A stretch of DNA of 6,872 nucleotides from Deltaproteobacteria bacterium (GCA_029939635.1 JAOZSN010000150.1:1-6872), one strand, 5' to 3'. Positions 1 through 6,700 are shown, counted from the first letter of the stretch. Made by a program: numbers and translations. The notes: a model not told the origin generated them from the letters alone.

Positions 1-2
1 TT

Positions 3-203
3 TATGCGACGCGGGAAATGTTACGGAATGCGGTGTTCATGTTTGCCGGCATTTTCTTTGCCTGGCTCTCTGGTTTTGTCGACATCAGAACTATCTATGT
101 CATTGGGGGAGTGCTCTATCTCTTGACTGGATTGTACGCCATGAGCAACAAAGCCTTACGAGAGAGCAAAATAACCCCAGATAAAGAAAATATCCCAGGT
201 TAA
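3..203 (+). CDS. C-terminal end of a membrane transporter, probably MFS (partial, 5' end outside window)
   Basis: The reading frame is open from the left edge to a TAA stop and gives about 66 residues. They contain two hydrophobic stretches, AVFMFAGIFFAWLSGF and TIYVIGGVLYLLTGLYAM, separated by a short VDIR link, then a charged cytoplasmic-type tail (NKALRESKITPDKE). A pair of helices followed by a short hydrophilic tail is the usual end (TM11-TM12) of a major facilitator superfamily transporter. The preceding YATREMLRNAVF resembles the loop before TM11 in drug or macrolide-efflux type members. The internal ATG at 18 is unlikely to be the true start because the frame runs through it from the edge. 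The substrate cannot be told. A different polytopic membrane protein cannot be excluded. It converges on the transketolase gene. Confidence 0.6.
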   Translation, partial: YATREMLRNAVFMFAGIFFAWLSGFVDIRTIYVIGGVLYLLTGLYAMSNKALRESKITPDKENIPG

Positions 204-288
204 AAGATGGTATCAGGGACATATTTTCATGTGTTGCTGAATCCCCAGAGATCCTTTACCAATGCCTGACACGTGGTTTAGACAATAA

Positions 289-323
289 AAAAGCTCGGGG
301 CCATTACTGGCTACCGAGCTTTT
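289..323. terminator. Bidirectional intrinsic terminator between converging genes
   Basis: AAAAGCTCGG (289-298) pairs perfectly with CCGAGCTTTT (314-323). Inside it a second stem, GCCA/TGGC (300-303/308-311) with loop TTAC, extends the hairpin. On the minus strand the stem is followed by a run of six T, as expected for the end of transketolase, whose stop lies about 25 bp away. On the plus strand the tail TTTTCTT can serve the upstream transporter gene. Confidence 0.85.
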
Positions 324-347
324 CTTATCAATAGGAAAAATATAGAA

Positions 348-2291
348 CTATGTCAACAACGCTTTGAAATTTGCGCAAATCCCAGCACTATCCAAACCTT
401 GGGCAGCGTAGAGATCAGCAGGTTTGCCTGAGGCACCATAGTGTACCACGCCACTCCGTTTAAAAGGAGTAGTCACCCCGTTGTCTGCCATAATGGTGGC
501 CACAATAGCTCCTAAACCAGTGTCAACATGGTGATCCTCAACAGTCAGGATCGGACCATTTTGGGCAGCCTGCAAGACAGCCTCTTCATCAATGGGCATT
601 ACTGAGGCCATAACAAGAACAGCGGCATCAATTCCCTCGTCTGCCAGTTTTTGATGGGCCTCCATAACAGAAGGGGTCACGGCACCACAGGTAATAATAG
701 TTCCTTTGCTGCCCTGACGTACCCAGTCACCCTTACCTGGCACAAAGACATACTCTCCACCAAAAAAGGGAGAACCATCCTCGGCCAGAACCATACCCAT
801 CTTAGAGCGACCCATACCTACAAAACAATTCCCAGATTGCACCGCTGCATGACGGACAACACGATCAGTCTGATTAGGGTCAACAGGAAGATAGACAGAA
901 AATCGAAAATAATTACGCATCAGGCCAATATAGTCAATACCCTGATGGGTGGGGCCATCCTCGCCCACATCCAGACCACAATGGGTGGCAACTATCTTAA
1001 CGTTAGTCTCATTAATATCATTGATACGATTTTGATTATACACCTCAGAAACGGCAAAAACGCCAAAGGTGGAGAAGAAACAGACTAACTCCTCACGGCT
1101 CAAGGCCCCTGCCATGCTGACAGCATGGTGCTCTTGGATGCCGGCCTCAAAATAGCCAGTAGGGCTATGTTTATGAAAATCACCCATCTTCACAGAGCCT
1201 TCAAGATCACAGGATATGCCAGTAATTTTCACCGCCTCTCCTTCAATATTATTGGCTTGAGCCAGGCTGTAGAGGGCATTACCATAGGCAGAACGGCAAT
1301 CAGTGATAGTTTTATTATCATAGGTAATGGGATCACCAGCTATTATAGCAGGGTAGCGCAGTTGATTTTTCACCTTGGTAGCGCTACTGACCGGTGCTTT
1401 ACGTTTTTCAACCCAGGTAGCAAAATCATTTTCAACGCCAAGTTCAGTCAAGGCCTCAGCTAACTGCTCTGGATTAAGGGGTGAGCCATGGTATTTGGCC
1501 TGACCTTCCATAAAGGAAATCCCTTTGGCCATCACTGATTGCGCTTCAATCATGGTGGGCTTGCCCACCTTTTCTACTTGGCCTGTATAGGCAGCACGTA
1601 AACTCTGATAAAATTTATTGGTATCATGGGCATCGGTCTTCAAAACATTCCAACCAGACACCTCAAAAAGGCCAGCCACATCAACATCCATGACCTCAGC
1701 TGTGGTGCCACAGATCTGCAAACCATTGCGATCAACAATGACTATGAGATTATCAAGATTGTACTTATTACCGTAGCGCATGGCCTCGGCAATCTGACCC
1801 TTTTGCTGCTCACCGTCACCCATGTAGCAGATGACCTTTTGCTCCAGACCTTTAGCCTTGAAGGCCTGTGCCATACCAACCGCCGTTGATAGACCCTGAC
1901 CGAGATTACCAGTATCCCACTCAACACCCGGCACAATACGTTCCACATGACCAGGAAAACCAGAACCAGCACGACGAAAACCGCTGAGAAAATCATCCTC
2001 GCTGAAATAGCCATATTCACTGAGCACACTATAAACACCAGGGGAGACATGACCGATACTCATGACCACTCGATCACGACCATCCCAGCAGCTATTGTTG
2101 CTATCTTTTTGGATTGCGCCATAGGTCACCAGCAACATATCCAATGTAGAGAGAGAGCCACCTGGATGACCAGAGGCCGCAAGAGAGGTGGAAAGAAGAA
2201 TACGACGGGCACAGCGTGTGCGCATATCTGCCAGAGTGGCAACCTCGTCTGCACTGAGCTCCGCATTATTAAAATTCAGCTGCAATGCCAT
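348..2291 (-). CDS. tkt: Transketolase, full length
   Basis: Cytoplasmic thiamine-diphosphate (ThDP) enzyme of the non-oxidative pentose phosphate pathway, moving two-carbon ketol units from ketose to aldose phosphates. At 647 aa it has normal full length, not the split two-subunit form. Domains: ThDP/PP domain about 10-290, Pyr domain about 325-490, C-terminal domain about 520-647. Family residues seen: GHPGG (His42), SIGH (His81), GFPGH (His115), the GDG...N ThDP/metal motif (GDGE 158-161, Asn189), His268, phosphate-contact Arg333 and Arg495, catalytic Glu387 in GIQEHHAV, and GEDGPTHQ (Asp445, His449). One oddity is Lys164 in GDGEQQKG, where many transketolases have Glu. The ATG start has GGAG about eight bases upstream. 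It is transcribed alone, diverging from dus, and ends at a hairpin terminator. The symbol tkt (or tktA) is by family. Confidence 0.97.
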   Translation of the reverse strand: MALQLNFNNAELSADEVATLADMRTRCARRILLSTSLAASGHPGGSLSTLDMLLVTYGAIQKDSNNSCWDGRDRVVMSIGHVSPGVYSVLSEYGYFSEDDFLSGFRRAGSGFPGHVERIVPGVEWDTGNLGQGLSTAVGMAQAFKAKGLEQKVICYMGDGEQQKGQIAEAMRYGNKYNLDNLIVIVDRNGLQICGTTAEVMDVDVAGLFEVSGWNVLKTDAHDTNKFYQSLRAAYTGQVEKVGKPTMIEAQSVMAKGISFMEGQAKYHGSPLNPEQLAEALTELGVENDFATWVEKRKAPVSSATKVKNQLRYPAIIAGDPITYDNKTITDCRSAYGNALYSLAQANNIEGEAVKITGISCDLEGSVKMGDFHKHSPTGYFEAGIQEHHAVSMAGALSREELVCFFSTFGVFAVSEVYNQNRINDINETNVKIVATHCGLDVGEDGPTHQGIDYIGLMRNYFRFSVYLPVDPNQTDRVVRHAAVQSGNCFVGMGRSKMGMVLAEDGSPFFGGEYVFVPGKGDWVRQGSKGTIITCGAVTPSVMEAHQKLADEGIDAAVLVMASVMPIDEEAVLQAAQNGPILTVEDHHVDTGLGAIVATIMADNGVTTPFKRSGVVHYGASGKPADLYAAQGLDSAGICANFKALLT

Positions 2292-2414
2292 AATAATTTC
2301 TCCAGGTATTTTTTGATATAAAAGAGCACTTTGAGCTTAATTGAACTCGCAGTGCAAAATTTCATGCTTAGTTAGAATGAATATTGCTAAAAATCGTGGT
2401 AAAGAGCATCAAAA
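2292..2414. promoter_or_regulatory. Divergent intergenic region (transketolase / dus)
   Basis: This 123-bp AT-rich gap must carry the promoters for both divergent genes. On the minus strand CTGGAGAAATTATT precedes the transketolase ATG and supplies the ribosome binding site. A TATATC lies just upstream of it as a possible -10 box, without a good -35 at normal spacing. On the plus strand a TTGAAC occurs, but no convincing -10 lies 16-18 bp downstream. AAAGAG at 2401-2406 is a modest ribosome binding site for dus. I cannot fix either transcription start. Confidence 0.35.
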
Positions 2415-3443
2415 ATGCCGTTTTCTTATACCCCTTATTCAAAGAAGTCTCCAGCACAAAAAGCCATGAAACCGACCTCATTTAATATTGGTTCGATAAC
2501 TATTGAACATCCTTTCATTCTTGCCCCGCTGGCAGGCTATACAGACATGCCTTTTCGCCTTCTCTGCCACGAGTATGGAGCAGGACTCTGCTATTCAGAA
2601 ATGATCAGCTGCCATGGTCTTGTCTACCAGCAGCAAAAGACTAACGACATGATCCGTATCTCTGCTGATGAAGGCCCAGTGGCACTCCAGCTCTTTGGGG
2701 CTGAACCTGACATCATGGGCCAAGCCGCTGCCATACTTGACAGCAGCACAGCTGCCATTATCGATATCAATATGGGCTGCCCTGTCCGTAAGGTAATAAA
2801 AAAAGGAGCAGGTGCTGCCCTGATGAAGAGCCCGAAACTGGCAGCAGAAATTATCCGAGCAGTGGTAAAAAACACCTCAAAACCAGTGACCGTCAAATTT
2901 CGCACTGGCTGGAATCATCACATGATCACTGCTCCAGATTTTGCCATGATGGCCGAGGATGCGGGAGCTGCCGCAGTAGCTATTCATGCCCGCACCTGGA
3001 CAGATGGCTTTTCCGGCGAGGTTGATTATGACGTGGTGGCCACTGCCAAAAAGAAACTACATATCCCAGTGATTGGTAACGGCGATATCCACATGTATGA
3101 CGATGGCCTGCGCATCATGAACGAAACAGGCTGTGACGGAGTGATGATTGGTCGTGCCGCCCTGGGAAATCCTTGGATTTTCAGGGATGACGAACCAATC
3201 CCCACCCTGAAATTACGTCTCATCGCCCTGCAACGCCACCTGCATTTTATTGCCCTATCTGGCCAGGGGGACCGTCTCCTTGGCAAAACAAAAAACCATG
3301 CGGGAAAATATGTCAAAGGAGTACATAGTGGTGCTGCTTTACGCAATAAAATATACCAACACACCTCTTTCAACGATCTCCAATCCTTTATCGACAAAGA
3401 ACTTGCAAGTTGTTGTAGCAAGAAAAAATCCCGTCCAATATAG
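2415..3443 (+). CDS. dusB: tRNA-dihydrouridine synthase, DusB-like
   Basis: FMN-dependent enzyme that reduces specific uridines in the tRNA D-loop to dihydrouridine using NAD(P)H; cytoplasmic. The N-terminal TIM barrel shows the family motifs in order: APLAGYTDMPFR (37-48, FMN site), PVALQLFG (88-95), INMGCP (118-123) with catalytic Cys122, GAGAALMK (131-138), VKFRTGW (160-166) with Lys161, HARTWTDGFSG (191-201), PVIGNGDI (218-225) and GVMIGRAALGNPWIF (242-256). The C-terminal part (about 260-335) is the helical tRNA-binding domain. The DusB assignment rests on the IGNGDI...GRAALGNPW pattern; substrate position is inferred. The chosen start has AAAGAG eight bases upstream but gives 17 extra residues; Met18 (2466) matches the usual DusB start yet has no visible ribosome binding site. 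HARTW replaces the commoner HGRTR. It ends 37 bp before the promoter of the tRNA-fMet gene. Confidence 0.94.
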   Translation: MPFSYTPYSKKSPAQKAMKPTSFNIGSITIEHPFILAPLAGYTDMPFRLLCHEYGAGLCYSEMISCHGLVYQQQKTNDMIRISADEGPVALQLFGAEPDIMGQAAAILDSSTAAIIDINMGCPVRKVIKKGAGAALMKSPKLAAEIIRAVVKNTSKPVTVKFRTGWNHHMITAPDFAMMAEDAGAAAVAIHARTWTDGFSGEVDYDVVATAKKKLHIPVIGNGDIHMYDDGLRIMNETGCDGVMIGRAALGNPWIFRDDEPIPTLKLRLIALQRHLHFIALSGQGDRLLGKTKNHAGKYVKGVHSGAALRNKIYQHTSFNDLQSFIDKELASCCSKKKSRPI

Positions 3444-3479
3444 TCGCTTAAAAAAACATACTCCCGCTCTTTTCTAACC

Positions 3480-3507
3480 TTGACATTACAAACATCCATG
3501 TTATATT
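3480..3507 (+). promoter_or_regulatory. Promoter of the tRNA-fMet gene
   Basis: A perfect -35 box TTGACA (3480-3485) is followed after 16 bp by -10 TATATT (3502-3507), and TG at 3499-3500 makes it an extended -10. Transcription would start near 3514, about seven bases before the mature tRNA. It is the best sigma70-type promoter in the window and fits a constitutive, high-output RNA gene. The bases after the -10 are not GC-rich, so a classic stringent-control discriminator is not evident. Confidence 0.85.
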
Positions 3508-3520
3508 CTTTCACTTCTGA

Positions 3521-3597
<77 letters not shown>

Positions 3598-3606
3598 CGA
3601 CAAATC

Positions 3607-3641
3607 AAGGACTTAAAGCAATTTGCTTTAAGTCCTTTTTT
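3607..3641 (+). terminator. Intrinsic terminator of tRNA-fMet
   Basis: AAGGACTTAAAGC (3607-3619) pairs perfectly with GCTTTAAGTCCTT (3625-3637) around a five-base loop, and a T-run (3636-3641) follows. It starts ten bases after the tRNA CCA end. A decayed version of the same hairpin occurs after the tRNA relic downstream. Confidence 0.92.
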
Positions 3642-3982
3642 CGTTGGTGGCCCCCTAGTGGCCCCTTTTGCGCAGCTTCATACCTCCCTTGCTGCAGACA
3701 TCACCATTCTGCCATCCATGAACTGTCACTAACTTGGCCTAATAAGAAAGGTACTGAGGCAGAATGCCTATAAGGGTCACAGGGGCACGTTCGGCGCTTG
3801 CTTGCAGACCCAAAAAGTCGGTTCGGATTTAGCGTTATGGATTTGCAACTTTTTTAACAAGGAAATTGAACGGTGCCTCACAGTTCCGCAGGCACGAAAA
3901 AAGTGAGTCTCAACCGACGGCTTGATGTGCTGAGAAAGTTAGCGATTACGCTGAATGTCCTGGGCAATATGCTGTTATTTGA
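3642..3982. other. Non-coding or relic DNA between tRNA-fMet and its 3'-half copy
   Basis: No intact gene is visible in these roughly 340 bp on either strand. The stretch begins with two copies of GTGGCCCC (3647-3654 and 3658-3665). A plus-strand frame without a start codon is open from 3733 to a TGA at 3904-3906. It ends in an A-run from which a -1 shift would enter another open frame that continues to 3999. A small stem GTGCCT/AGGCAC lies at 3873-3895. No integrase, transposase or terminal inverted repeat was recognised. The most economical reading is leftover DNA of an element once bounded by the two tRNA 3' ends, but ordinary spacer DNA is possible. Confidence 0.4.
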
Positions 3983-4060
3983 CCTGAAGGTCAGAGGTTA
4001 AAATCATCTCCCCTCTACCACTGCAAATCAAGGACTTAGAAAAATTTTTGCGTCCTTTTT
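3983..4060 (+). repeat. Degenerate direct copy of tRNA-fMet 3' half and terminator (possible att-site relic)
   Basis: Positions 3983-4038 align without gaps to 3560-3615, with 50 of 56 bases identical by my hand alignment. The copy starts at the 3' side of the anticodon stem, runs through variable loop, T-arm, acceptor 3' strand and CCA, and continues into the terminator. Conserved blocks include GAAGGTCAGAGGTT and CAAATCAAGGACTTA. Beyond 4038 the copy diverges, but AAGGAC/GTCCTT (4030-4035/4052-4057) and a following T-run still make a weak hairpin. The T-loop has TTAAAAT instead of TTCAAAT, and the T-stem and acceptor are broken. No 5' half precedes it, so it is not a working tRNA. A 3'-half-only copy is the pattern left by integrases that recombine into tRNA 3' ends; decay of a tandem duplication is the alternative. 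Confidence 0.75.
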
Positions 4061-4100
4061 ATTGCCTTCCTTATACCGTCTTTCCCCCCTCCTGATAGCC

Positions 4101-4913
4101 ATGCCAAAAGAATTACGCTCTCTGCCATCATTTCATCGCTGGTTTGGCCGCTATTGCCGACCATTTATCGCAGCAGAACAAAATGACCGACAACCCATAG
4201 GTATCAAGATCGTCCATTGCCAACGAGTACGCCAAGAGATCGCCCTGTTGGCAAAGGCCCTTGGCCTGGACGGCTCACTTAGTTTCTTGGCAGAACTCAC
4301 AGGTCTCTTCCACGACCTGGGTCGATTTGAACAGTTTAAACGCTATCGCACCTTTGTTGATCTCCACTCCACCGACCATGCAGAGCTCAGTGTTACAATT
4401 CTGACCAAGGAAAATATTTTCTCATCTCTGCCAACAGAACAACAGCACTGGATATTAGCTGCCATTGCTAACCATAATAAGGCATCCATAGACCCGGAAC
4501 TTCATAGCTCAGGCCTGTTGCTTGCTCAGATGATCAGAGATGCAGACAAACTTGATATCTGGCGGGTCTTTATTGATTTTTGTCGTCAACCAAAAGAATT
4601 GCGCACCAAGACGGTGGTGCTCAATTTGCCTGATACGCCCGGAATATCAGCGCATACCTTTGAGGATATAATGGCAGGCAGACTGGTCAAGGCCAGTCAC
4701 ATCACCAATCAAAATGATTTTGCCGTCATGCGTCTTGGTTGGGTCTTTGATATCTACTTTCGCCATTCTTTTCAAAAAATCGAACGGCGTGGCTACCTGA
4801 ACCAACAGCAACAATTTCTCCCTGATGATGCGCAGACCAAGGCCATGTTTACCAAGGTTCGTTCCTATGTACAACAAATGGCCACCAGCAAACAAAGAAC
4901 TTTACCTATTTAA
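4101..4913 (+). CDS. HD-domain metal-dependent phosphohydrolase
   Basis: A 270-aa cytoplasmic protein of the HD superfamily, metal-dependent hydrolases acting mostly on nucleotides and other phosphoesters. Putative metal ligands, numbered from this ATG, are His39 (KIVHCQRV), His71-Asp72 (GLFHDLGRFEQF), His93 (STDHAE), His125 (ANHNK) and Asp149 (IRDADKLDIW). This full H...HD...H...H...D set suggests an active enzyme with a dinuclear centre. HDLGRFEQ followed by TFVD, TDHAE, HNK and RDADKLD is a recurring subfamily pattern. No GYP signature, signal peptide or membrane segment is seen. The substrate is unknown. The frame extends upstream to a TTG at 4062, but that lies in the T-run of the tRNA-relic hairpin. 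The ATG at 4101 seems likelier, though neither has a clear ribosome binding site. A weak TATACC at 4072-4077 could be a -10 box. The channel gene follows after 127 bp. Confidence 0.87.
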   Translation: MPKELRSLPSFHRWFGRYCRPFIAAEQNDRQPIGIKIVHCQRVRQEIALLAKALGLDGSLSFLAELTGLFHDLGRFEQFKRYRTFVDLHSTDHAELSVTILTKENIFSSLPTEQQHWILAAIANHNKASIDPELHSSGLLLAQMIRDADKLDIWRVFIDFCRQPKELRTKTVVLNLPDTPGISAHTFEDIMAGRLVKASHITNQNDFAVMRLGWVFDIYFRHSFQKIERRGYLNQQQQFLPDDAQTKAMFTKVRSYVQQMATSKQRTLPI

Positions 4914-4933
4914 GTGATAGCAGGTATAAACTA

Positions 4934-4948
4934 GATAATTACATTATC
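4934..4948. promoter_or_regulatory. Short dyad upstream of the MscS gene
   Basis: GATAAT-TAC-ATTATC is a perfect 6-bp inverted repeat with a 3-bp spacer, about 20 bp after the HD gene stop and 90 bp before the channel start. It could be an operator for a dimeric regulator, or chance in AT-rich DNA. It lacks a T-run, so it is not a terminator. Confidence 0.25.
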
Positions 4949-5029
4949 AGCAGCAAACTACTTTAGCCAACATTCCACCCTCACATATCTCTCCTTCAAC
5001 CTTGGCCAGCACTATACTATTTCCAGTTT

Positions 5030-5033
5030 GGAG
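5030..5033 (+). promoter_or_regulatory. Ribosome binding site that decides the MscS start
   Basis: GGAG lies seven bases before the ATG at 5041, an ideal spacing. The in-frame TTG at 5002 has nothing comparable upstream, so the shorter protein is preferred. TATACT at 5013-5018 could be a -10 box but has no -35 at proper distance. Confidence 0.75.
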
Positions 5034-5040
5034 CCCATCT

Positions 5041-6090
5041 ATGAATCTTACTGACCTTTTTGCCAATTCCCCTTTGATTAACAACCATCTCTGGGCTCAA
5101 TTTCTCATCATTGTCGCCTTTTATGGCTTGATGGCCGCGATTATAGATTTCTTCGTTGACCACGTCTTACGGCATTTTGCCAGCCTCTCCAAAACTGATA
5201 TTGACGACAAAATTATCTCCCTTATTCATGCGCCGTTGTATAAATCCATTTTGCTTGTTGGTTTTCTTCATGGCCTCTCGCTCTACTCTTCCTCTACAAG
5301 CTGGGAAATAGTGGTACGTTTGGGCAAATCTGTCATCCTGCTCACCTGGATGTTAACCTTCATCCGCATCCTTGCCGTTATTGCCCATCAGACCAAAGGA
5401 AAATGGCGGCAAAAACTTGGTCGTGATCTTCTTAACCTCGTCCATAAGGTAGGGGTCATTTTTATCTCCCTGACCGGGGCTTACTGGTTGCTGAGTATCT
5501 GGCATATCAACCTGACCCCCTTACTGGCTTCAGCTGGTATTGCCGGTATTGCTATTGCCATGGCAGCCAAAGACACCCTGGCTAATTTTTTTGGCGGGCT
5601 GAGTCTCTTTGCTGATAGCGCCTTTAAGGTTGGCGACTATATCATTATTGACAAAAGTGAACGAGGCGAGGTGACGGAGCTTGGTATGCGCTCCACTAAA
5701 ATTCTCACCCGCGATGATGTGCTGGTCAATGTACCCAACTCCATCCTGGCCAATTCAACAATTATCAATGAAAGTGCCCCTAATCCTGTCTTTCGAATTA
5801 AGGTACCTGTAGGAGTAGCCTATGGCTCTGACCTGGAACAGGTTGAGCAGGTGCTACAAGATATCGGCACATCTCATCCGGGCATACTTTCATCCCCTGC
5901 TCCCCGGGTACGGCTGCGTAGCCTGGCAGATTCATCGCTCAACTTTGATCTTCTGGTATGGGTCAAGGATCCCCGTGATCGTGGTCTGCAAACCCATGAA
6001 ATATTGAAAAAAATTTACAATACATTAAATAGTGAAAACATCGCTATTCCCTTTCCGCAACGAGATATCCATATCATCGACCCTGATTAA
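5041..6090 (+). CDS. MscS-family small-conductance mechanosensitive channel
   Basis: A 349-aa inner-membrane channel that would open under membrane tension on hypo-osmotic shock and release small solutes. Predicted helices lie at about 18-40, 66-83, 93-115 and 136-154, followed by the pore-lining helix about 160-190 (LLASAGIAGIAIAMAAKD, then TLANFFGGLSLFAD), rich in Gly and Ala as in MscS TM3. The cytoplasmic beta domain starts at FKVGDYIIID (195-204) and includes MRSTKILTRDDVLVNVPNS (216-234), matching the MscS stretch ending in a Pro-Asn. The alpha/beta domain ends with IPFPQRDIHI (336-345), the common C-terminal family motif. With about five helices it is larger than E. coli MscS and nearer the YnaI/YbdG size class, so no precise symbol is given. 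It follows the HD gene on the same strand; co-transcription is possible but the gap is long. Confidence 0.93.
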   Translation: MNLTDLFANSPLINNHLWAQFLIIVAFYGLMAAIIDFFVDHVLRHFASLSKTDIDDKIISLIHAPLYKSILLVGFLHGLSLYSSSTSWEIVVRLGKSVILLTWMLTFIRILAVIAHQTKGKWRQKLGRDLLNLVHKVGVIFISLTGAYWLLSIWHINLTPLLASAGIAGIAIAMAAKDTLANFFGGLSLFADSAFKVGDYIIIDKSERGEVTELGMRSTKILTRDDVLVNVPNSILANSTIINESAPNPVFRIKVPVGVAYGSDLEQVEQVLQDIGTSHPGILSSPAPRVRLRSLADSSLNFDLLVWVKDPRDRGLQTHEILKKIYNTLNSENIAIPFPQRDIHIIDPD

Positions 6091-6155
6091 AAAATTTCAT
6101 AAATCATTTCAATCCGTTCGTGCTAAATCACCCTTCCGTCAAAAAAACTTCTTGT

Positions 6156-6184
6156 CTGTCAGAGAAAAATTTGTGCACTATAGA
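6156..6184 (+). promoter_or_regulatory. Possible promoter for the small envelope protein gene
   Basis: CTGTCA (6156-6161) and TATAGA (6179-6184) are separated by 17 bp, each matching four of six sigma70 consensus bases. A start near 6191 would give a leader of about 60 nt containing AAGGATTG (6229-6236) upstream of the ATG. This 160-bp gap after the channel gene has no other clear signal. Confidence 0.3.
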
Positions 6185-6250
6185 GCTAAGGATTGTTTAA
6201 CTACCCTAGACGTTCACACCATTGTCTCAAGGATTGGGCCAACTCTAACC

Positions 6251-6646
6251 ATGAAGATGTCTTTTCTTTTCATACTAGCGAATGCTATAAGCCTTAGTCT
6301 GGCAGTGCCCGGCATGGCAGAAGAGTATAATGCTATCTCTCGCCTGCAACCTGTTATCGCCCTACAGGCCAATCAGACAGATATAAATGGAGCACGATTA
6401 CCTGATACCAACAGTGCAACAGAAAACAACATGAACCAGAGCGCACCTTCCACCACGAAATTATATGGTGGAAGATTTACTGCTATGAGTGACCAGGATA
6501 TTTTTTCCCTTGCCCTGGGGGCCTCGTTCCGCTTCAGTGATTGGCTTGGTGTAGGAGCAACCTACGCCTTACCCATCAATGAAGAGGAAATCAGCATAGA
6601 GGAGAAAAAATATTCCATCGAAGCCATGGTCACCATGCAGTTTTAA
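6251..6646 (+). CDS. Small secreted protein with C-terminal outer-membrane beta-strand ending
   Basis: 131 aa. Residues 1-23 form a Sec signal peptide: MKM, a hydrophobic core (SFLFILANAISLSLAV), then a PGMA site before EEYN. The middle (about 24-80) is polar and Asn/Ser/Thr-rich. The end has three alternating amphipathic strands: DIFSLALGASFRF (83-95), DWLGVGATYALPI (97-109) and KYSIEAMVTMQF (120-131), finishing with a terminal Phe, the BAM-recognition type ending of outer-membrane proteins. I do not recognise a named family. Three strands cannot close a barrel, so it may be a shortened descendant of a larger porin-like protein, an oligomeric barrel, or a periplasmic protein. The frame is open upstream to 6032, but that part overlaps mscS and would bury the signal peptide internally. 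No good ribosome binding site precedes this ATG, and Met3 (6257) is an alternative. Confidence 0.65.
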   Translation: MKMSFLFILANAISLSLAVPGMAEEYNAISRLQPVIALQANQTDINGARLPDTNSATENNMNQSAPSTTKLYGGRFTAMSDQDIFSLALGASFRFSDWLGVGATYALPINEEEISIEEKKYSIEAMVTMQF

Positions 6647-6648
6647 AC

Positions 6649-6692
6649 CCATAGCCTGGAGCTATGGTGTCATGTCAGACAAACGACATGGC
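6649..6692 (+). other. Two consecutive hairpins in the 3' untranslated region
   Basis: CCATAGC (6649-6655) pairs with GCTATGG (6661-6667) around CTGGA. Next, CATGTC (6671-6676) pairs with GACATG (6685-6690) around an eight-base loop, and a G-U and a G-C pair can extend it. They start three bases after the stop codon and sit directly before the terminator hairpin. They may stabilise the mRNA 3' end or form the body of a small RNA released from it. Neither has a T-run. Confidence 0.5.
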
Positions 6693-6700
6693 TAGAGGGG

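Noticed and set aside
651..2321. Several plus-strand open frames (651-1088, 1125-1463, 1626-1889, 1947-2321) and a minus-strand frame at 1742-2050
   Set aside because: All lie on top of the transketolase gene in other frames. Their translations lack domains or signal sequences, and the 647-aa frame with complete catalytic motifs explains the DNA.
2624..3514. Minus-strand frames 2624-2905 and 3026-3514 and plus-strand frame 3250-3477
   Set aside because: Shadows of the dusB-like gene; 3026-3514 also runs into the tRNA promoter. No recognisable protein features.
3817..3918. Inverted pair GTCGGTT / AACCGAC as possible ends of an insertion sequence
   Set aside because: Only seven bases about 90 bp apart, with no target-site duplication and no transposase; easily chance.
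3944..4020. A second functional tRNA gene at the downstream repeat
   Set aside because: Only the 3' half resembles tRNA-fMet. The expected 5' acceptor, D-arm and anticodon region do not match, and the T-stem and T-loop carry disruptive changes.
4647..4895. Minus-strand 82-codon frame
   Set aside because: Antisense shadow of the HD-domain gene with no independent support.
5822..6007. Plus-strand 61-codon frame
   Set aside because: Lies inside mscS in another frame and has no protein-like features.
6032..6250. N-terminal extension of the small envelope protein to ATG 6032
   Set aside because: It overlaps the end of mscS in another frame, and it would place a clear signal peptide about 74 residues inside the protein.
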